DNA from: Halomonas sp.
Lineage (GTDB): Bacteria > Pseudomonadota > Gammaproteobacteria > Pseudomonadales > Halomonadaceae
Reading direction: 5' to 3'
Length of the DNA stretch: 64,000 bases
Assembly: GCF_014859505.1 (NCBI RefSeq)
Contig: NZ_JACUUD010000001.1
Span: forward strand, 26,110-90,109
Under the pieces are notes generated by a model that saw only the letters and a program-made list of their open reading frames with translations, was not told the origin of the DNA and did no database searches. Shown piece by piece: positions 6,908 through 16,571 of the stretch. Numbering within the stretch: the stretch's first letter is position 1; each line of letters opens with the position of its first letter. A program made the position numbers and the translations under genes.

Positions 6908-9244
6908 CTAGGCGCGATCCCCGGGGCCTGCCCGCCCGGGGCCAGACGAGGCGAGTCGAGGCATGGATCGAGGAGCGGGGGCTTCGGGAGACCCGCCCAG
7001 CCCCAACCGAGCGGCGTTGCCCACCACCGAGAGCGAGCTGGTCACCATGGCCAGCACCGCCACCTGGGGCGGAATCACCATCCAGGCGGCGAGCCCCAGG
7101 GCCAGGGCATTGTAGAGCGCCGAGAGCGCGAGATTCTGGTGCATCACCCGGCGGGTGGCGCGGGCGATGGCGATGGCAGCCGGCACGCCCTGCACGCCAC
7201 CCCCCAGCAGCTGGATTGCCGCGGCGTCCCTGGCGGCCGCACTGGCCTCCGCGGTGGCCACCCCCACCGTCGCCGCGGCCAGGGCCGGGGCGTCGTTGAT
7301 GCCATCCCCCACGTAGAGCACCGGACCCGGCAGCGCCGACACCAGGTGGCGCTTGGCCTCCGGCGAGCGCCCACCGAAGCAGGCCTCGGGTTCGAGCCCC
7401 AGGCGCCCGCCCAGGCGGCGCACCAGCGCCGGGCGGTCGCCGCTGATCAGCGCCAGCGCCAGGCCCTGGCGGCGCAGCGCCGTCAGGGTCGCCGGGGCCG
7501 ATGGGTCGGGCTCGTCCTCGAGCCACAGGGTGGCCAGCCACGCCCCGTCACGGGAGAGCACGACCTCGCTGGCCCAGGGAGGACCCGCCTCGCGCTCGGG
7601 CGACGCCGTTCCCTGGTCTATAGACCCGCCGACCAGCCAGCCAAAGGAACCGATACGCAGCGTCCTGCCGTCGGCGTCCCGGACCTCACGCCCCTGTCCG
7701 GGGTGCTCGACAATCGCCACAGGCGCCTGCCCCGGAGCAATCCCCGCCTCGGCGGCGGCGGCACGGATCGCCAGCCCCAGGGGGTGCTCGCTGCCCCACT
7801 CGGCCCGGGCCGCGAGGGCCAGCAGACGCTCGTTGCTCCGGTGCTCGTCACTCGTGGCCGCGGCCGGTTGCAGGGCGGCGAGGCGCAGGGTGCCACGGGT
7901 CAGGGTGCCGGTCTTGTCGAAAGCCACGGCGCGAGCCTGGCCGGCGAGTTCCAGGGCCGCCGGGTCGCGAAACACCACGCCGGCCTCCAGCGCTCGAGCC
8001 GTGCCCGCCAGGCTGGCCATCGGCACCGCCAGGCCCACCGCGCAGGGACAGGCCACCACCAGCACCGACAGCGCCCGCACGGCGGCCTCCTCCGGTGCTA
8101 CCCCGGCCAGCAGCAGTGCGGCCAGGGTGACCAGGGAGAGGGCCAGAGCGACGGGGCTGAGCCAGGCGGCGAAGCGCTCGGCCAGACGGCGCAGCTCGCC
8201 CTTCCCCGCCTGCAGGGCCTGCACCTGGCGGTAGAGCCCATCCAGGCGGCGTGCCCCCACCCCGGCGGTCACCCGCAGGGTGAAGGGCTCGCCCAGGTTG
8301 CGACACCCCGCCGAGAGCCGTGCCCCTCGGGTCAGGATGCGCGGGCGGCTCTCACCGGTGAGCAGGGCGAGATCCAGCCGCGCCTCGGCGTCGAGCAGTT
8401 CGCCATCCAGCGCCAGCGTCTCCCCCGTCGCCACGCGAATCCGTTCGCCGGGTGCCACCTCGGCGAGGGGCACCGTCTCGCCCTCACCACCCGCCGGGAG
8501 GCGACAGGCCTTTTCGGGGAGCGGGGCCAGCCCCTCCAGGGCGCGCAGCCCGCGATAGCGCGCCAGGGTCTCCACCCAGCGCCCCGCCAGCAGCAGCACC
8601 ACCAGCATCACCGCGGTATCGAAGTAGACCTCCGCCGAGCCTCGCCCCAGCAGCCACAGGGAGACCGTCAGCGCCCCGATGACGCCCAGCGAGACCAGAG
8701 CATCCATGCCGGGCCGCCCGGCGCGCAGGGTGCGCCAGGCAGCGCGGTAGAAGGGCCAGGCGGCCAGGGTCACCACCGGCAGCGCGAAGGCGCCGGAGAC
8801 CCAGGCCAACACCCGCTCCAGGCGTACCTCGGGCAGGGCGCCCGCGTAGATCAGGAGTGACGCCAGCATGGTCCACATGCCGAACGCCGCGGCAAGCATC
8901 AGCCGCTTCGCCAGGTCACGGCTCTCCACGTCCAGGCGAGTGCGGGCATCCGGCGCCGACTCGAGCGCGCAGAGCCGATAGCCGAGCCGCCCCACCGCCG
9001 CGCCGATACGCTCAGGCGTCACGGCCGATGCCGCCCCCTCCACCATCAGGGTGGCGGAGAGGTAGTCCACCCCCACACGATTCACTCCAGGCAGGCGGCG
9101 CAGGCGGTGCTCCATGGCCAGGGCGCAGCTGGTGCACCACATGCCCTCCACCGAGCGCAGCAGCTGGGCCTCACCGGCCCGGGCAAGGTCGGCCTCGGTC
9201 AGGGAATCTCGTTCGACATCGAGAGAGGCGTCAGGAGCGGCCAT
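6908..9244 (-). CDS. Heavy-metal (Cu) translocating P1B-type ATPase, CopA/CcoI-like
   Basis: HMA-like N-terminus MWCTSCALAMEHRLRRLPGV, TGES, CPC (VVACPCAVGLAVP), DKTGTLTRG, GDGINDAPALAAA; ATG at 9244. Confidence 0.9.
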   Translation of the reverse strand: MAAPDASLDVERDSLTEADLARAGEAQLLRSVEGMWCTSCALAMEHRLRRLPGVNRVGVDYLSATLMVEGAASAVTPERIGAAVGRLGYRLCALESAPDARTRLDVESRDLAKRLMLAAAFGMWTMLASLLIYAGALPEVRLERVLAWVSGAFALPVVTLAAWPFYRAAWRTLRAGRPGMDALVSLGVIGALTVSLWLLGRGSAEVYFDTAVMLVVLLLAGRWVETLARYRGLRALEGLAPLPEKACRLPAGGEGETVPLAEVAPGERIRVATGETLALDGELLDAEARLDLALLTGESRPRILTRGARLSAGCRNLGEPFTLRVTAGVGARRLDGLYRQVQALQAGKGELRRLAERFAAWLSPVALALSLVTLAALLLAGVAPEEAAVRALSVLVVACPCAVGLAVPMASLAGTARALEAGVVFRDPAALELAGQARAVAFDKTGTLTRGTLRLAALQPAAATSDEHRSNERLLALAARAEWGSEHPLGLAIRAAAAEAGIAPGQAPVAIVEHPGQGREVRDADGRTLRIGSFGWLVGGSIDQGTASPEREAGPPWASEVVLSRDGAWLATLWLEDEPDPSAPATLTALRRQGLALALISGDRPALVRRLGGRLGLEPEACFGGRSPEAKRHLVSALPGPVLYVGDGINDAPALAAATVGVATAEASAAARDAAAIQLLGGGVQGVPAAIAIARATRRVMHQNLALSALYNALALGLAAWMVIPPQVAVLAMVTSSLSVVGNAARLGLGGSPEAPAPRSMPRLASSGPGRAGPGDRA

Positions 9245-9254
9245 GGGCACTCCC

Positions 9255-9611
9255 CTACAGGCAGGGCGGCAGGGCCACCAGGGGCAGCCCCACGAAGGCC
9301 ACTCCTGCCGCCGAATAGAGATGCAGCCCGGCACCCACCAGGGCGATAAAGCGCGGCCTGCCCACGCTGGCCCGGCCGACCGCCAGCCCCCGCCAGGCCA
9401 GCCAGCCGAGCAGTGCCAGGATGGCCAGGGTCAGCACAGCTAGCCAGGCGTTGATGCCAGTGAGTGCGCCCTGCCCCGGCGACGGTGGCGCCAGTTCACA
9501 GGCCACCGAGAGGCCGGCGTAGAGCAACACGAACCACAGGCTCCAGAGGGTCAGGCCCAGCAGCAGCTGGACGGGATGGCTCGGTGCCAGCCATCGGCGC
9601 AACGGCGTCAT
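9255..9611 (-). CDS. Small membrane protein of the cytochrome oxidase operon
   Basis: About 118 aa with three predicted TM segments; start overlaps the end of the coxA-coxC fusion (9608-9611). Confidence 0.65.
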   Translation of the reverse strand: MTPLRRWLAPSHPVQLLLGLTLWSLWFVLLYAGLSVACELAPPSPGQGALTGINAWLAVLTLAILALLGWLAWRGLAVGRASVGRPRFIALVGAGLHLYSAAGVAFVGLPLVALPPCL

Positions 9612-12136
9612 GGGCCGGCTCCCGTCAGTCGCGGCAGCAGGGCGATGGCCGCCACCAGGATCCAGTAGACGCCCACCTGGTAGCGCCACAGCAGCGCCAC
9701 CACGCCGGGCTCGAAGGGCAGCCGGGCGCCGACCAGACCCAGCCCCGCGCGCCAGGCCTGCAGCGCGGCCAGCACGGTAGCCAACCCGCCGTGGGCGAGC
9801 AGGTAGGCAAGTCCCACCAGCAGGGTGGCGTCGTGGGCCGTGGCGGTGGGCGACAGTCCCGCGACCATGAGCACCAGGACCAGCAGCGCCACATGCAGCC
9901 CGCCCAGCGCCGCGATGCCGCCAAGCGCCAGGGTCAGCCCCACCTCACGGCCGCGCCTCAGCGCCGCCACCCGCCGCTCCAGCCACAGACTGCCCAGGGT
10001 GAGGGCCGCCCCGGAGGCCAGCAGCAGCGGCAGCGAGAGAGGCGAGCGCGCCGGCATCTGCCATTCGGGCGAGACCGTCCACAGATAGAACCAGCCGAAC
10101 AGCAGCGACAGGAAGAAGGCGCCGTCGGCTAGCAGCGCCACCCCCATGGTCCAGCGCCCGGGGCCGTCGGCGGTACGCGAGTGCAGCGGCGGGTCCTCGG
10201 GTTCATCATGCCGAAGGGGGGCGGCCCGGGAGTGGCCACCGTTCTCCCAGGACCAGCGCAGCAGCAGCACCCCGGCGCCGGCCAGGCCCAGCAGCGCCAG
10301 TGGATAGAGACGCGTGAGCAGGCTCACGCAGACCACCGCCAGGCAGAGCGCGGCGTAGAGGGGCAGCAGGCTGTTGCCAGGCAAGTGGATCACCTGGCGC
10401 ACCCGACCGGTCAGGGCCTCGCTGCCGAACAGCTCGCGGCGGCCGTGGGCGGCACCGGGCCGGGCATGCTCACCCCGGGCGATCTCCTCCCCCAGGGAGG
10501 GGCTTTCCCACAGCGGATGGCGGCTCTCCACCCGCGGAAGACTGGCGAAGTTGTAGCTGGCCGGCGGCATCGCCAGGCTCCACTCCAGGGTATCGGCCCC
10601 CCAGGGGTTGGGCGGTGCGCGGCGCCCGTAGCGGCCGTGGAGCACGAGGTCCACCAGCACCGCGGCGATGCCCGCCGCCATCATGAACCCGCCGATGGAG
10701 GAGATCAGGTTGTAGAGGTCCCAGCCCATGGCACTGTCGTAGGTGTAGACGCGCCGCGGCATGCCAAGCAGGCCGGTCCAGTGCATGATCAGAAAGGTGA
10801 GGTTGAAGCCCAGGAAGGTGAGCCAGAAGCCGAGGCGGCCGAGGGGTTCCGAGGGCATGCGCCCGGTGACCAGCGGCAGCCAGTAGTAGGCCCCGGCCAG
10901 CAGCGGGAAGAACATGCCGCCCACCAGCACATAGTGCAGGTGGGCCACCACGAAGTGAGTGTCGTGGACCTGCCAGTTGAAGGGCACCAGCGCCAGCATC
11001 ACGCCGGTGAGCCCGCCGCAGACGAAAATCACCAGAAAGCCCGTGACCCACAGCATCGGCAGGGTCATGCGCGGCCGGCCCAGCCACAGCGTGGCCAGCC
11101 ACACGAAGACCTGGATGGCGGTGGGAACCGCCACCAGCATGCTGGCCGCCGAGAAGAAGGCCTGGGCGAGCTGGGGGATGCCCACGGTGAACATGTGGTG
11201 CACCCAGAGCCCGAAGCTGATGAAGCCGGTGATGACGATGGCTGCCACCACCCAGCCGTAGCCGACGATGGGGCGTCCCGCGAACACGGGGATCAGGGTC
11301 GAGACGATGCCCGCCGCCGGCAGGAAGATGATGTAGACCTCGGGGTGGCCGAACAGCCAGAAGAGGTGCTGCCAGAGGATGGGATCGCCGCCGCCGGCCA
11401 CCGTGAAGAAGGGCATCCCGGCGGCGCGCTCCAGCTCCAGCAGCACGCTGCCGAGTATCAAGGGTGGGAAGCCCACCACGATCATCAGCGCCATGGCCAG
11501 GATGTACCAGGCAAACAGGGGCATGCGATGCAGCGCCATGCCCGGCGCCCGGGTGCGCAGGATCGATACCGTGAGCTCCACCCCGGCGGAGAGCGCCGAG
11601 ATCTCCACGAAGGTGATGCCCAGCAGCCAGAAGTCGGAGCCCGGGCCGGGGGCGTACTCGCTGCTGCTCAGCGGGGTATACATGAACCAGCCGCTGTCCG
11701 GGGCCATCTCCAGCAGCAGGCTGGCGAAGAGGATGATCCCGCCGAACAGATAGCACCAGTAGCCGAAGGCGGTGAGCCGCGGACAGGCCAGGTCCCGGGC
11801 GCCGATCATCTTGGGGATCAGGTAGATCGCCAGCCCCTCCAGCATGGGGATGGCGAACAGGAACATCATCACCGTGCCGTGCATGGTGGTGACCTGGGCA
11901 TAGATCTCCGGCGACATGAAGGCCTGGTCGGGCAGCGCCAGCTGGGTGCGAATGAGCATCGCCAGCACCCCGCCGAGCAGGAAGAAGACCAGCCCCGTAA
12001 ACATGAAGCGCAGCCCCAGGGTGCTGTGGTTGACCACGCTGAGCCTGCCGCGCCAGCCGGGCGAGTTGCCCCAGACCGCCGAAAGTTCCTGGTGCAGGTG
12101 CTCGGCCTCGGGGGTCGGCCGCATCGATTCGCTCAT
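9608..12136 (-). CDS. Cytochrome c oxidase subunit I/III fusion (CtaD-CtaE)
   Basis: Subunit I signatures (WQHLFWLFGHPEVYIIFLPAAGIVS, HDTHFVVAHLHYVLVGG) followed by a subunit III-like C-terminus (GVALLADGAFFLSLLFGWFYLW...LHVALLVLVLMVAGL). Confidence 0.92.
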   Translation of the reverse strand: MSESMRPTPEAEHLHQELSAVWGNSPGWRGRLSVVNHSTLGLRFMFTGLVFFLLGGVLAMLIRTQLALPDQAFMSPEIYAQVTTMHGTVMMFLFAIPMLEGLAIYLIPKMIGARDLACPRLTAFGYWCYLFGGIILFASLLLEMAPDSGWFMYTPLSSSEYAPGPGSDFWLLGITFVEISALSAGVELTVSILRTRAPGMALHRMPLFAWYILAMALMIVVGFPPLILGSVLLELERAAGMPFFTVAGGGDPILWQHLFWLFGHPEVYIIFLPAAGIVSTLIPVFAGRPIVGYGWVVAAIVITGFISFGLWVHHMFTVGIPQLAQAFFSAASMLVAVPTAIQVFVWLATLWLGRPRMTLPMLWVTGFLVIFVCGGLTGVMLALVPFNWQVHDTHFVVAHLHYVLVGGMFFPLLAGAYYWLPLVTGRMPSEPLGRLGFWLTFLGFNLTFLIMHWTGLLGMPRRVYTYDSAMGWDLYNLISSIGGFMMAAGIAAVLVDLVLHGRYGRRAPPNPWGADTLEWSLAMPPASYNFASLPRVESRHPLWESPSLGEEIARGEHARPGAAHGRRELFGSEALTGRVRQVIHLPGNSLLPLYAALCLAVVCVSLLTRLYPLALLGLAGAGVLLLRWSWENGGHSRAAPLRHDEPEDPPLHSRTADGPGRWTMGVALLADGAFFLSLLFGWFYLWTVSPEWQMPARSPLSLPLLLASGAALTLGSLWLERRVAALRRGREVGLTLALGGIAALGGLHVALLVLVLMVAGLSPTATAHDATLLVGLAYLLAHGGLATVLAALQAWRAGLGLVGARLPFEPGVVALLWRYQVGVYWILVAAIALLPRLTGAGP

Positions 12137-13206
12137 GGGCGCAGGGTCTCCAGCCAGGCGCCCAGGGCCTCGAGTGCCTCGGGCGCGAGATGGTCATGGG
12201 CGGGCATGCGATTGCCGGGCTTGAGGCGCTGGTGCTCGGCAAGCCAGCGGGCAATGGCGCCCTTCTCCATGGCCAGGGTGCCGGCGCCGAGGGTGGCGCG
12301 GGCGCCGATGTCCGTGAGATCCGGCCCCACGTCGCCCTGGCTGAGCCCCGCCACCCGGTGGCAGCTGGCGCACTGTTCAGTGAAGGTGTCACGTGCCAGG
12401 GCATGCTCGTCGGCAGGCGCCGGCGGAGGCCCACGCCGGGCCGCCAGCCAGGCCTCGAAGTCCTCCGGCGGCACGGCCTCCAGGTGGAGCTGCATATGGG
12501 CGTGCTGGACACCGCAGTACTCGGCACACTGGGCGCCGAACACCCCCGGGGCGTCGGCCTCCAGGCGGATGCGGTTGATGCGCCCGGGAATCATGTCGAT
12601 CTTGCCGCCCAGGCGCGGCACCCAGAAGGCATGGATGACATCGGCGCCGATGACGTGGAAGTCCACCGGCTCGCCCGCCGGCATCACCAGGTGGTTGGCG
12701 GTGACCACCTCGCCCGCCTCGTCCGGGTAGCGCACCTCCCACCACCACTGGTGGCCGGTGACCTCGATCACCCTGGGTGCCTCTCCCCCGGGCAGCGGCA
12801 GGGGCAGCAGGCGCTGCCCGGTGGGCACCCCGAAGGCCAGCAGCACCAGGATGCTCACCCCCGGCAGCAGGATGCCACCACCCAGGATCCAGCCCAGCCC
12901 CAGGCGGCGCTCCTGGCCGGGGCCGGGCTCGGCGCGGTCACGCGGGCGGAAGGCGGCCAGCCACAGGCCCACCACCGCCAGGAACACCAGGCCGAAGCCG
13001 ATCAGCATGCCCCACCACAGCCAGGCCACGTCCCGGGCCGCGGGCCCGGCCGGGGCGAGGATCGAGTGGCTACCGCTGCAGCCGGCCAACCCCATGGTGA
13101 GCGCCACTGCCAGCGCCCCGCCCGCCCCTTCGAGCCGCGCCCGGCGCGGCGGACCCGGGTTGACCCGTCGGCCGCCGCGTCCTTCACTGAGGGGGACGCC
13201 ACCCAT
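12133..13206 (-). CDS. Cytochrome c oxidase subunit II with C-terminal cytochrome c domain
   Basis: Lipobox LAGCSG; CuA region GQCAEYCGVQHAHM; heme-binding CASCH in the C-terminal domain. Start set at ATG 13206. Confidence 0.9.
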   Translation of the reverse strand: MGGVPLSEGRGGRRVNPGPPRRARLEGAGGALAVALTMGLAGCSGSHSILAPAGPAARDVAWLWWGMLIGFGLVFLAVVGLWLAAFRPRDRAEPGPGQERRLGLGWILGGGILLPGVSILVLLAFGVPTGQRLLPLPLPGGEAPRVIEVTGHQWWWEVRYPDEAGEVVTANHLVMPAGEPVDFHVIGADVIHAFWVPRLGGKIDMIPGRINRIRLEADAPGVFGAQCAEYCGVQHAHMQLHLEAVPPEDFEAWLAARRGPPPAPADEHALARDTFTEQCASCHRVAGLSQGDVGPDLTDIGARATLGAGTLAMEKGAIARWLAEHQRLKPGNRMPAHDHLAPEALEALGAWLETLRP

Positions 13207-13230
13207 GACGCCATCGACAGGGACGCCGCC

Positions 13231-13689
13231 ATGCCAACGCCCCCCCAGCGCTCCATCCACAGCCGCGCCGCCGTTGCGGGCCACCCGCTGCATCCCGTGA
13301 TGATTCACTTCCCGGTGGCCGCCCTGCTCGCCCTGGTCGCCAGCGACCTGGGCTATCTCTATACGGGGGACCCCTTCTGGACCCGCGCCTCGCTGTGGCT
13401 GGCCGGGGTGGGCGCCTTCGGCGGCTGGATCGCCAGCCTGGCCGGCCTCATCGATCTGGTGACGGTCAAGCGCATTCGCCGCCTGATCACCGCCTGGAGC
13501 CACGCCATGGTGGCGGTGGTGTTGCTCTCGCTGGCCTCCCTGAACTGGTTGTGGCGCTTCGCGGGGGAGGCCCTGCTGCCCTGGGGGCTGGTATTGAGCC
13601 TGGCCTCTGCGGCGCTTATCGCCCTGGCCGGTTTTCTTGGCGGACAGCTGGTCTACGAACACGCGGTGGGCGTGGATCTGGACGACTGA
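13231..13689 (+). CDS. DUF2231-like four-TM membrane protein
   Basis: RAAVAGHPLHPVMIHFPVAALLALVASDL... typical of DUF2231; ATG at 13231. Confidence 0.75.
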   Translation: MPTPPQRSIHSRAAVAGHPLHPVMIHFPVAALLALVASDLGYLYTGDPFWTRASLWLAGVGAFGGWIASLAGLIDLVTVKRIRRLITAWSHAMVAVVLLSLASLNWLWRFAGEALLPWGLVLSLASAALIALAGFLGGQLVYEHAVGVDLDD

Positions 13690-13724
13690 CGGCAGACGAC
13701 TCGACATTCGCTCTTCTCCCGGGC

Positions 13725-14147
13725 TCAGAGTTCCGGCTTGGCCAGCACCAGGCCGACTACCGCCAGCATGGCGAGCCCGGCAACGCCGCCAGTCAGCATG
13801 GCGCCGGCGGCCACCCACCTTGGCTGACCATGCTCCAGGCGCAGCAGCAGCCAGCCGCACAGCCCGTGAGCCAGCACCATGGCACTCACCGCCAGCAGCT
13901 TGAGCACCAGCCAGGGGCCGGCCAGGTCGTGGAGCAGGAACAGCAGGGTGCCTGAGGCAATGGTGAGCAGCGCGGCAGGGCTCGCCAGGCTGTTGTAGAG
14001 CAGGCGTGGCAGCGGCGGCGCGGCGGGCGAAAAGCCCTGGGCCACTCGCTCCGGCCGGGCCAGCTGACAGAGCAGCGCCGGCAGGTAGAGCAGCAGCCCG
14101 CACCAGCTCACCAGGGCGATGATATGCAGGAACTTGATCCAGGGCAT
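13725..14147 (-). CDS. CopD/HemJ-like small integral membrane protein
   Basis: MPWIKFLHIIALVSWCGLLLYLPALL with a conserved TM1 His; four TM segments. Confidence 0.65.
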   Translation of the reverse strand: MPWIKFLHIIALVSWCGLLLYLPALLCQLARPERVAQGFSPAAPPLPRLLYNSLASPAALLTIASGTLLFLLHDLAGPWLVLKLLAVSAMVLAHGLCGWLLLRLEHGQPRWVAAGAMLTGGVAGLAMLAVVGLVLAKPEL

Positions 14148-14245
14148 GGGCGTCCTTGCGACGACGCCGGCCCGCGGCCGGCAACACCCTCACCCTAGTC
14201 CAGCGGCGCCGAAGCCACCAAATGCCACCTCAACGCCGTGGCCGA

Positions 14246-15838
14246 TCAGCCGAACAGGCCCTGGCTTCTCAGGTAGTCATCGTAGCTGCCACTGAAGTCG
14301 GTGATCCCCGACTCGTTCATGTCGAGGATGCGGGTGGCCAGGGAGGCGACGAACTCGCGGTCGTGGCTGACGAAGATCAGGGTGCCCGGGTAATTCTCCA
14401 GGGCCAGGTTGAGCGCCTCGATGGACTCCATGTCCAGGTGGTTGGTGGGCTCGTCCATCAGCAGCACGTTGGGACGGGTCAGGATCAGCTTGCCGAACAG
14501 CATGCGCCCCTGCTCGCCGCCGGAGATCACCTTGACCGACTTGCCGATATCGTCGCTGGAGAAGAGCATCCGCCCCAGGGCGCCGCGGATCACCTGCTCC
14601 CCGCCGTCGGTCCACTGGGCCATCCACTCGAACAGGGTCGCGTCGTTGGCGAAGTCGTCGGCGTGGTCCTGGGCGAAGATGCCCAGGTCGGCGCTGTCGG
14701 TCCATTTCACGCTGCCGGACAGCGGCGCAAGCTCGCCGGCCAGGGTGCGCAGCAGCGTGGTCTTGCCGATGCCGTTGGGGCCGATGATGGCGATGCGCTC
14801 GCCGGCTTCCACGGTCATGCCGAAGCGCTCGATCAGCGGCGCCTCGCCGGGGTAACCCTGGGTGAGCCCCTCCACGTTGACCGCATTGCGATGGATCTTG
14901 CGCGCCTGCTCGAAGCGGATGAAGGGGCTGACACGGCTGGAGGGCTTGATCTCCTCGAGCTTGATCTTGTCGATCTGGCGCGCCCGGGAAGTGGCCTGCT
15001 TGGCCTTGGAGGCGTTGGCCGAGAAGCGGCTGACGAAGGCCTGCAGATCGGCGATCTGCGCCTTCTTCTTGGCGTTGTCGGCATGCTGGCGCTCGCGGGC
15101 GGCGGTGGCCGCGGTCATGTACTCGTCGTAGTTGCCCGGGAACAGACGGATCTCGCCGTAGTCCAGGTCTGCCATATGGGTACAGACGCTGTTGAGGAAG
15201 TGGCGGTCATGGGAAATGATGATCATGGTGCTGTTGCGCGCCTTCAGCATCCCTTCCAGCCAGCGAATGGTATTGATATCCAGGTGGTTGGTGGGTTCGT
15301 CGAGCAGCAGCACGTCGGGGTCGGCGAACAGCGCCTGGGCCAGCAGCACGCGCAGCTTCCAGCCCGGGGCCACCTCGCTCATGGGCCCCGTGTGCTGCTC
15401 GAGGGGAATGCCGAGCCCCAGCAGCAGCTCACCGGCCCGGGCCTCGGCGGTATAGCCGTCGAGTTCGGCGAAGCGAACCTCCAGGTCGGCCACCGCCATG
15501 CCGTCTTCCTCGCTCATTTCGGGCAGCGAGTAGATGCGCTCGCGCTCGGCGGCCACCCGGGAAAGCTCGGCATTGCCCATGATCACGGTGTCGATGACCC
15601 GCTCGTCCTCGTAGGCGAACTGGTCCTGACGCAGCTTGCCGAGCCGGGCGCCGTTCTCGACCATCACCTGGCCCGAGGAGGGCTCCAGGTCGCCACCGAG
15701 GATCTTCATGAAGGTGGACTTGCCGCAGCCGTTGGCCCCGATCAGGCCGTAGCGGTGGCCGTTGCCGAACTTGATGGAGACGTTCTCGAACAGGGGCTTG
15801 GCCCCGAACTGCATGGTGATGTTGGCGGTGGAGATCAA
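14246..15838 (-). CDS. ybiT: ABC-F family ATPase, YbiT-like
   Basis: Two ABC domains ([40 protein letters not shown]); sequence close to YbiT ([58 protein letters not shown]). Confidence 0.9.
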   Translation of the reverse strand: MISTANITMQFGAKPLFENVSIKFGNGHRYGLIGANGCGKSTFMKILGGDLEPSSGQVMVENGARLGKLRQDQFAYEDERVIDTVIMGNAELSRVAAERERIYSLPEMSEEDGMAVADLEVRFAELDGYTAEARAGELLLGLGIPLEQHTGPMSEVAPGWKLRVLLAQALFADPDVLLLDEPTNHLDINTIRWLEGMLKARNSTMIIISHDRHFLNSVCTHMADLDYGEIRLFPGNYDEYMTAATAARERQHADNAKKKAQIADLQAFVSRFSANASKAKQATSRARQIDKIKLEEIKPSSRVSPFIRFEQARKIHRNAVNVEGLTQGYPGEAPLIERFGMTVEAGERIAIIGPNGIGKTTLLRTLAGELAPLSGSVKWTDSADLGIFAQDHADDFANDATLFEWMAQWTDGGEQVIRGALGRMLFSSDDIGKSVKVISGGEQGRMLFGKLILTRPNVLLMDEPTNHLDMESIEALNLALENYPGTLIFVSHDREFVASLATRILDMNESGITDFSGSYDDYLRSQGLFG

Positions 15839-15948
15839 GGAGAGGGTCCGGTCGGTGCATGGAAGGGGCGCGATTGTACCGGTTCTAGGCGCGCGTCACA
15901 CCGTGGAGGGACCCGAAAGGGCCATTGAAGATGGCTGAATCGCTCGGG

Positions 15949-16059
15949 GCTGTTCCGGCGACAAGCCTGCGGGGAGGCGCTGTGAATACCTCCTTGTACG
16001 CTACCGACGCCATCCCTGGCGTAGGACCTCCCCTTCGGCTTGTCCCCGGCGCCCCTCGC
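15949..16059. repeat. Dispersed structured intergenic repeat, copy 1 (forward orientation)
   Basis: gctgttccggcgacaagcctgcggggaggcgctgtgaatacctcc...gctaccgacgccatccctggcgtaggacc...ggcttgtccccggcgcccctcg; shares its backbone with copies at 24331-24444 and 59723-59831. Confidence 0.9.
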
Positions 16060-16129
16060 TATAGATAACGGCGCTAGCCCTGGCCGGCCCGAAACGCCGG
16101 GGCCGCGCATCATGCCGCAGGAGGGTGAC

Positions 16130-16561
16130 TCAGTCCTGACGCTCCACGTTGAAGATGCTCTGCAGCTTGTGCTTCTTGCCGTAGATATGCACCGTGGTCT
16201 CGTCGAAGGGAAAGCGCTCCAGGTAGGGACTCTTGGCATTGAAGCGCGGCTTGTGGGCGTTGATCATCGCCGCGGCCAGGCGCTCGCGGTTGGCGCTGCC
16301 GCAGAGGCCCACGGCATACCAGATCTCCTCGTCGGGCTGCGGGAAGGCGTGCCACGTCTCCCGCATCTCGTCGTGCTGGATGCCGTACCGGGCGCTGCGA
16401 TGCTCGCCCACGTAGAGCAGCTCCTGAACGTCCATCTCCTCGGTCTCGGGGTCCTTCGCCGCACGGAACACGCAGTAGATGCCGGATTCGTCCGGCGCCT
16501 CCCCGAGGGTCTCCTCGGTCCAGTAGCCCAGCATCTTGGGGGATAGCATCTGATCGGTCAT
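16130..16561 (-). CDS. GIY-YIG-like small protein, probable catalytic Glu absent
   Basis: GIYCVFRAAKDP...LLYVGEHRSARYGIQHDEMRETWHAF...RERLAAAMINAHKPRFNAKSPY resembles the GIY-YIG fold layout (compare UvrC LLEHNYIKLYQPRYN). Confidence 0.6.
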   Translation of the reverse strand: MTDQMLSPKMLGYWTEETLGEAPDESGIYCVFRAAKDPETEEMDVQELLYVGEHRSARYGIQHDEMRETWHAFPQPDEEIWYAVGLCGSANRERLAAAMINAHKPRFNAKSPYLERFPFDETTVHIYGKKHKLQSIFNVERQD

Positions 16562-16571
16562 GATGGCCTCC

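Noticed and set aside
5366-8860. 1164-aa plus-strand ORF
   Set aside because: Antisense to the GspE-like and Cu ATPase genes, which have clear family motifs; long shadow ORFs are expected in this GC-rich, codon-biased sequence.
10181-12730. 849-aa plus-strand ORF
   Set aside because: Shadow ORF opposite the oxidase subunit I/III fusion; H/Q/G-rich translation without motifs.
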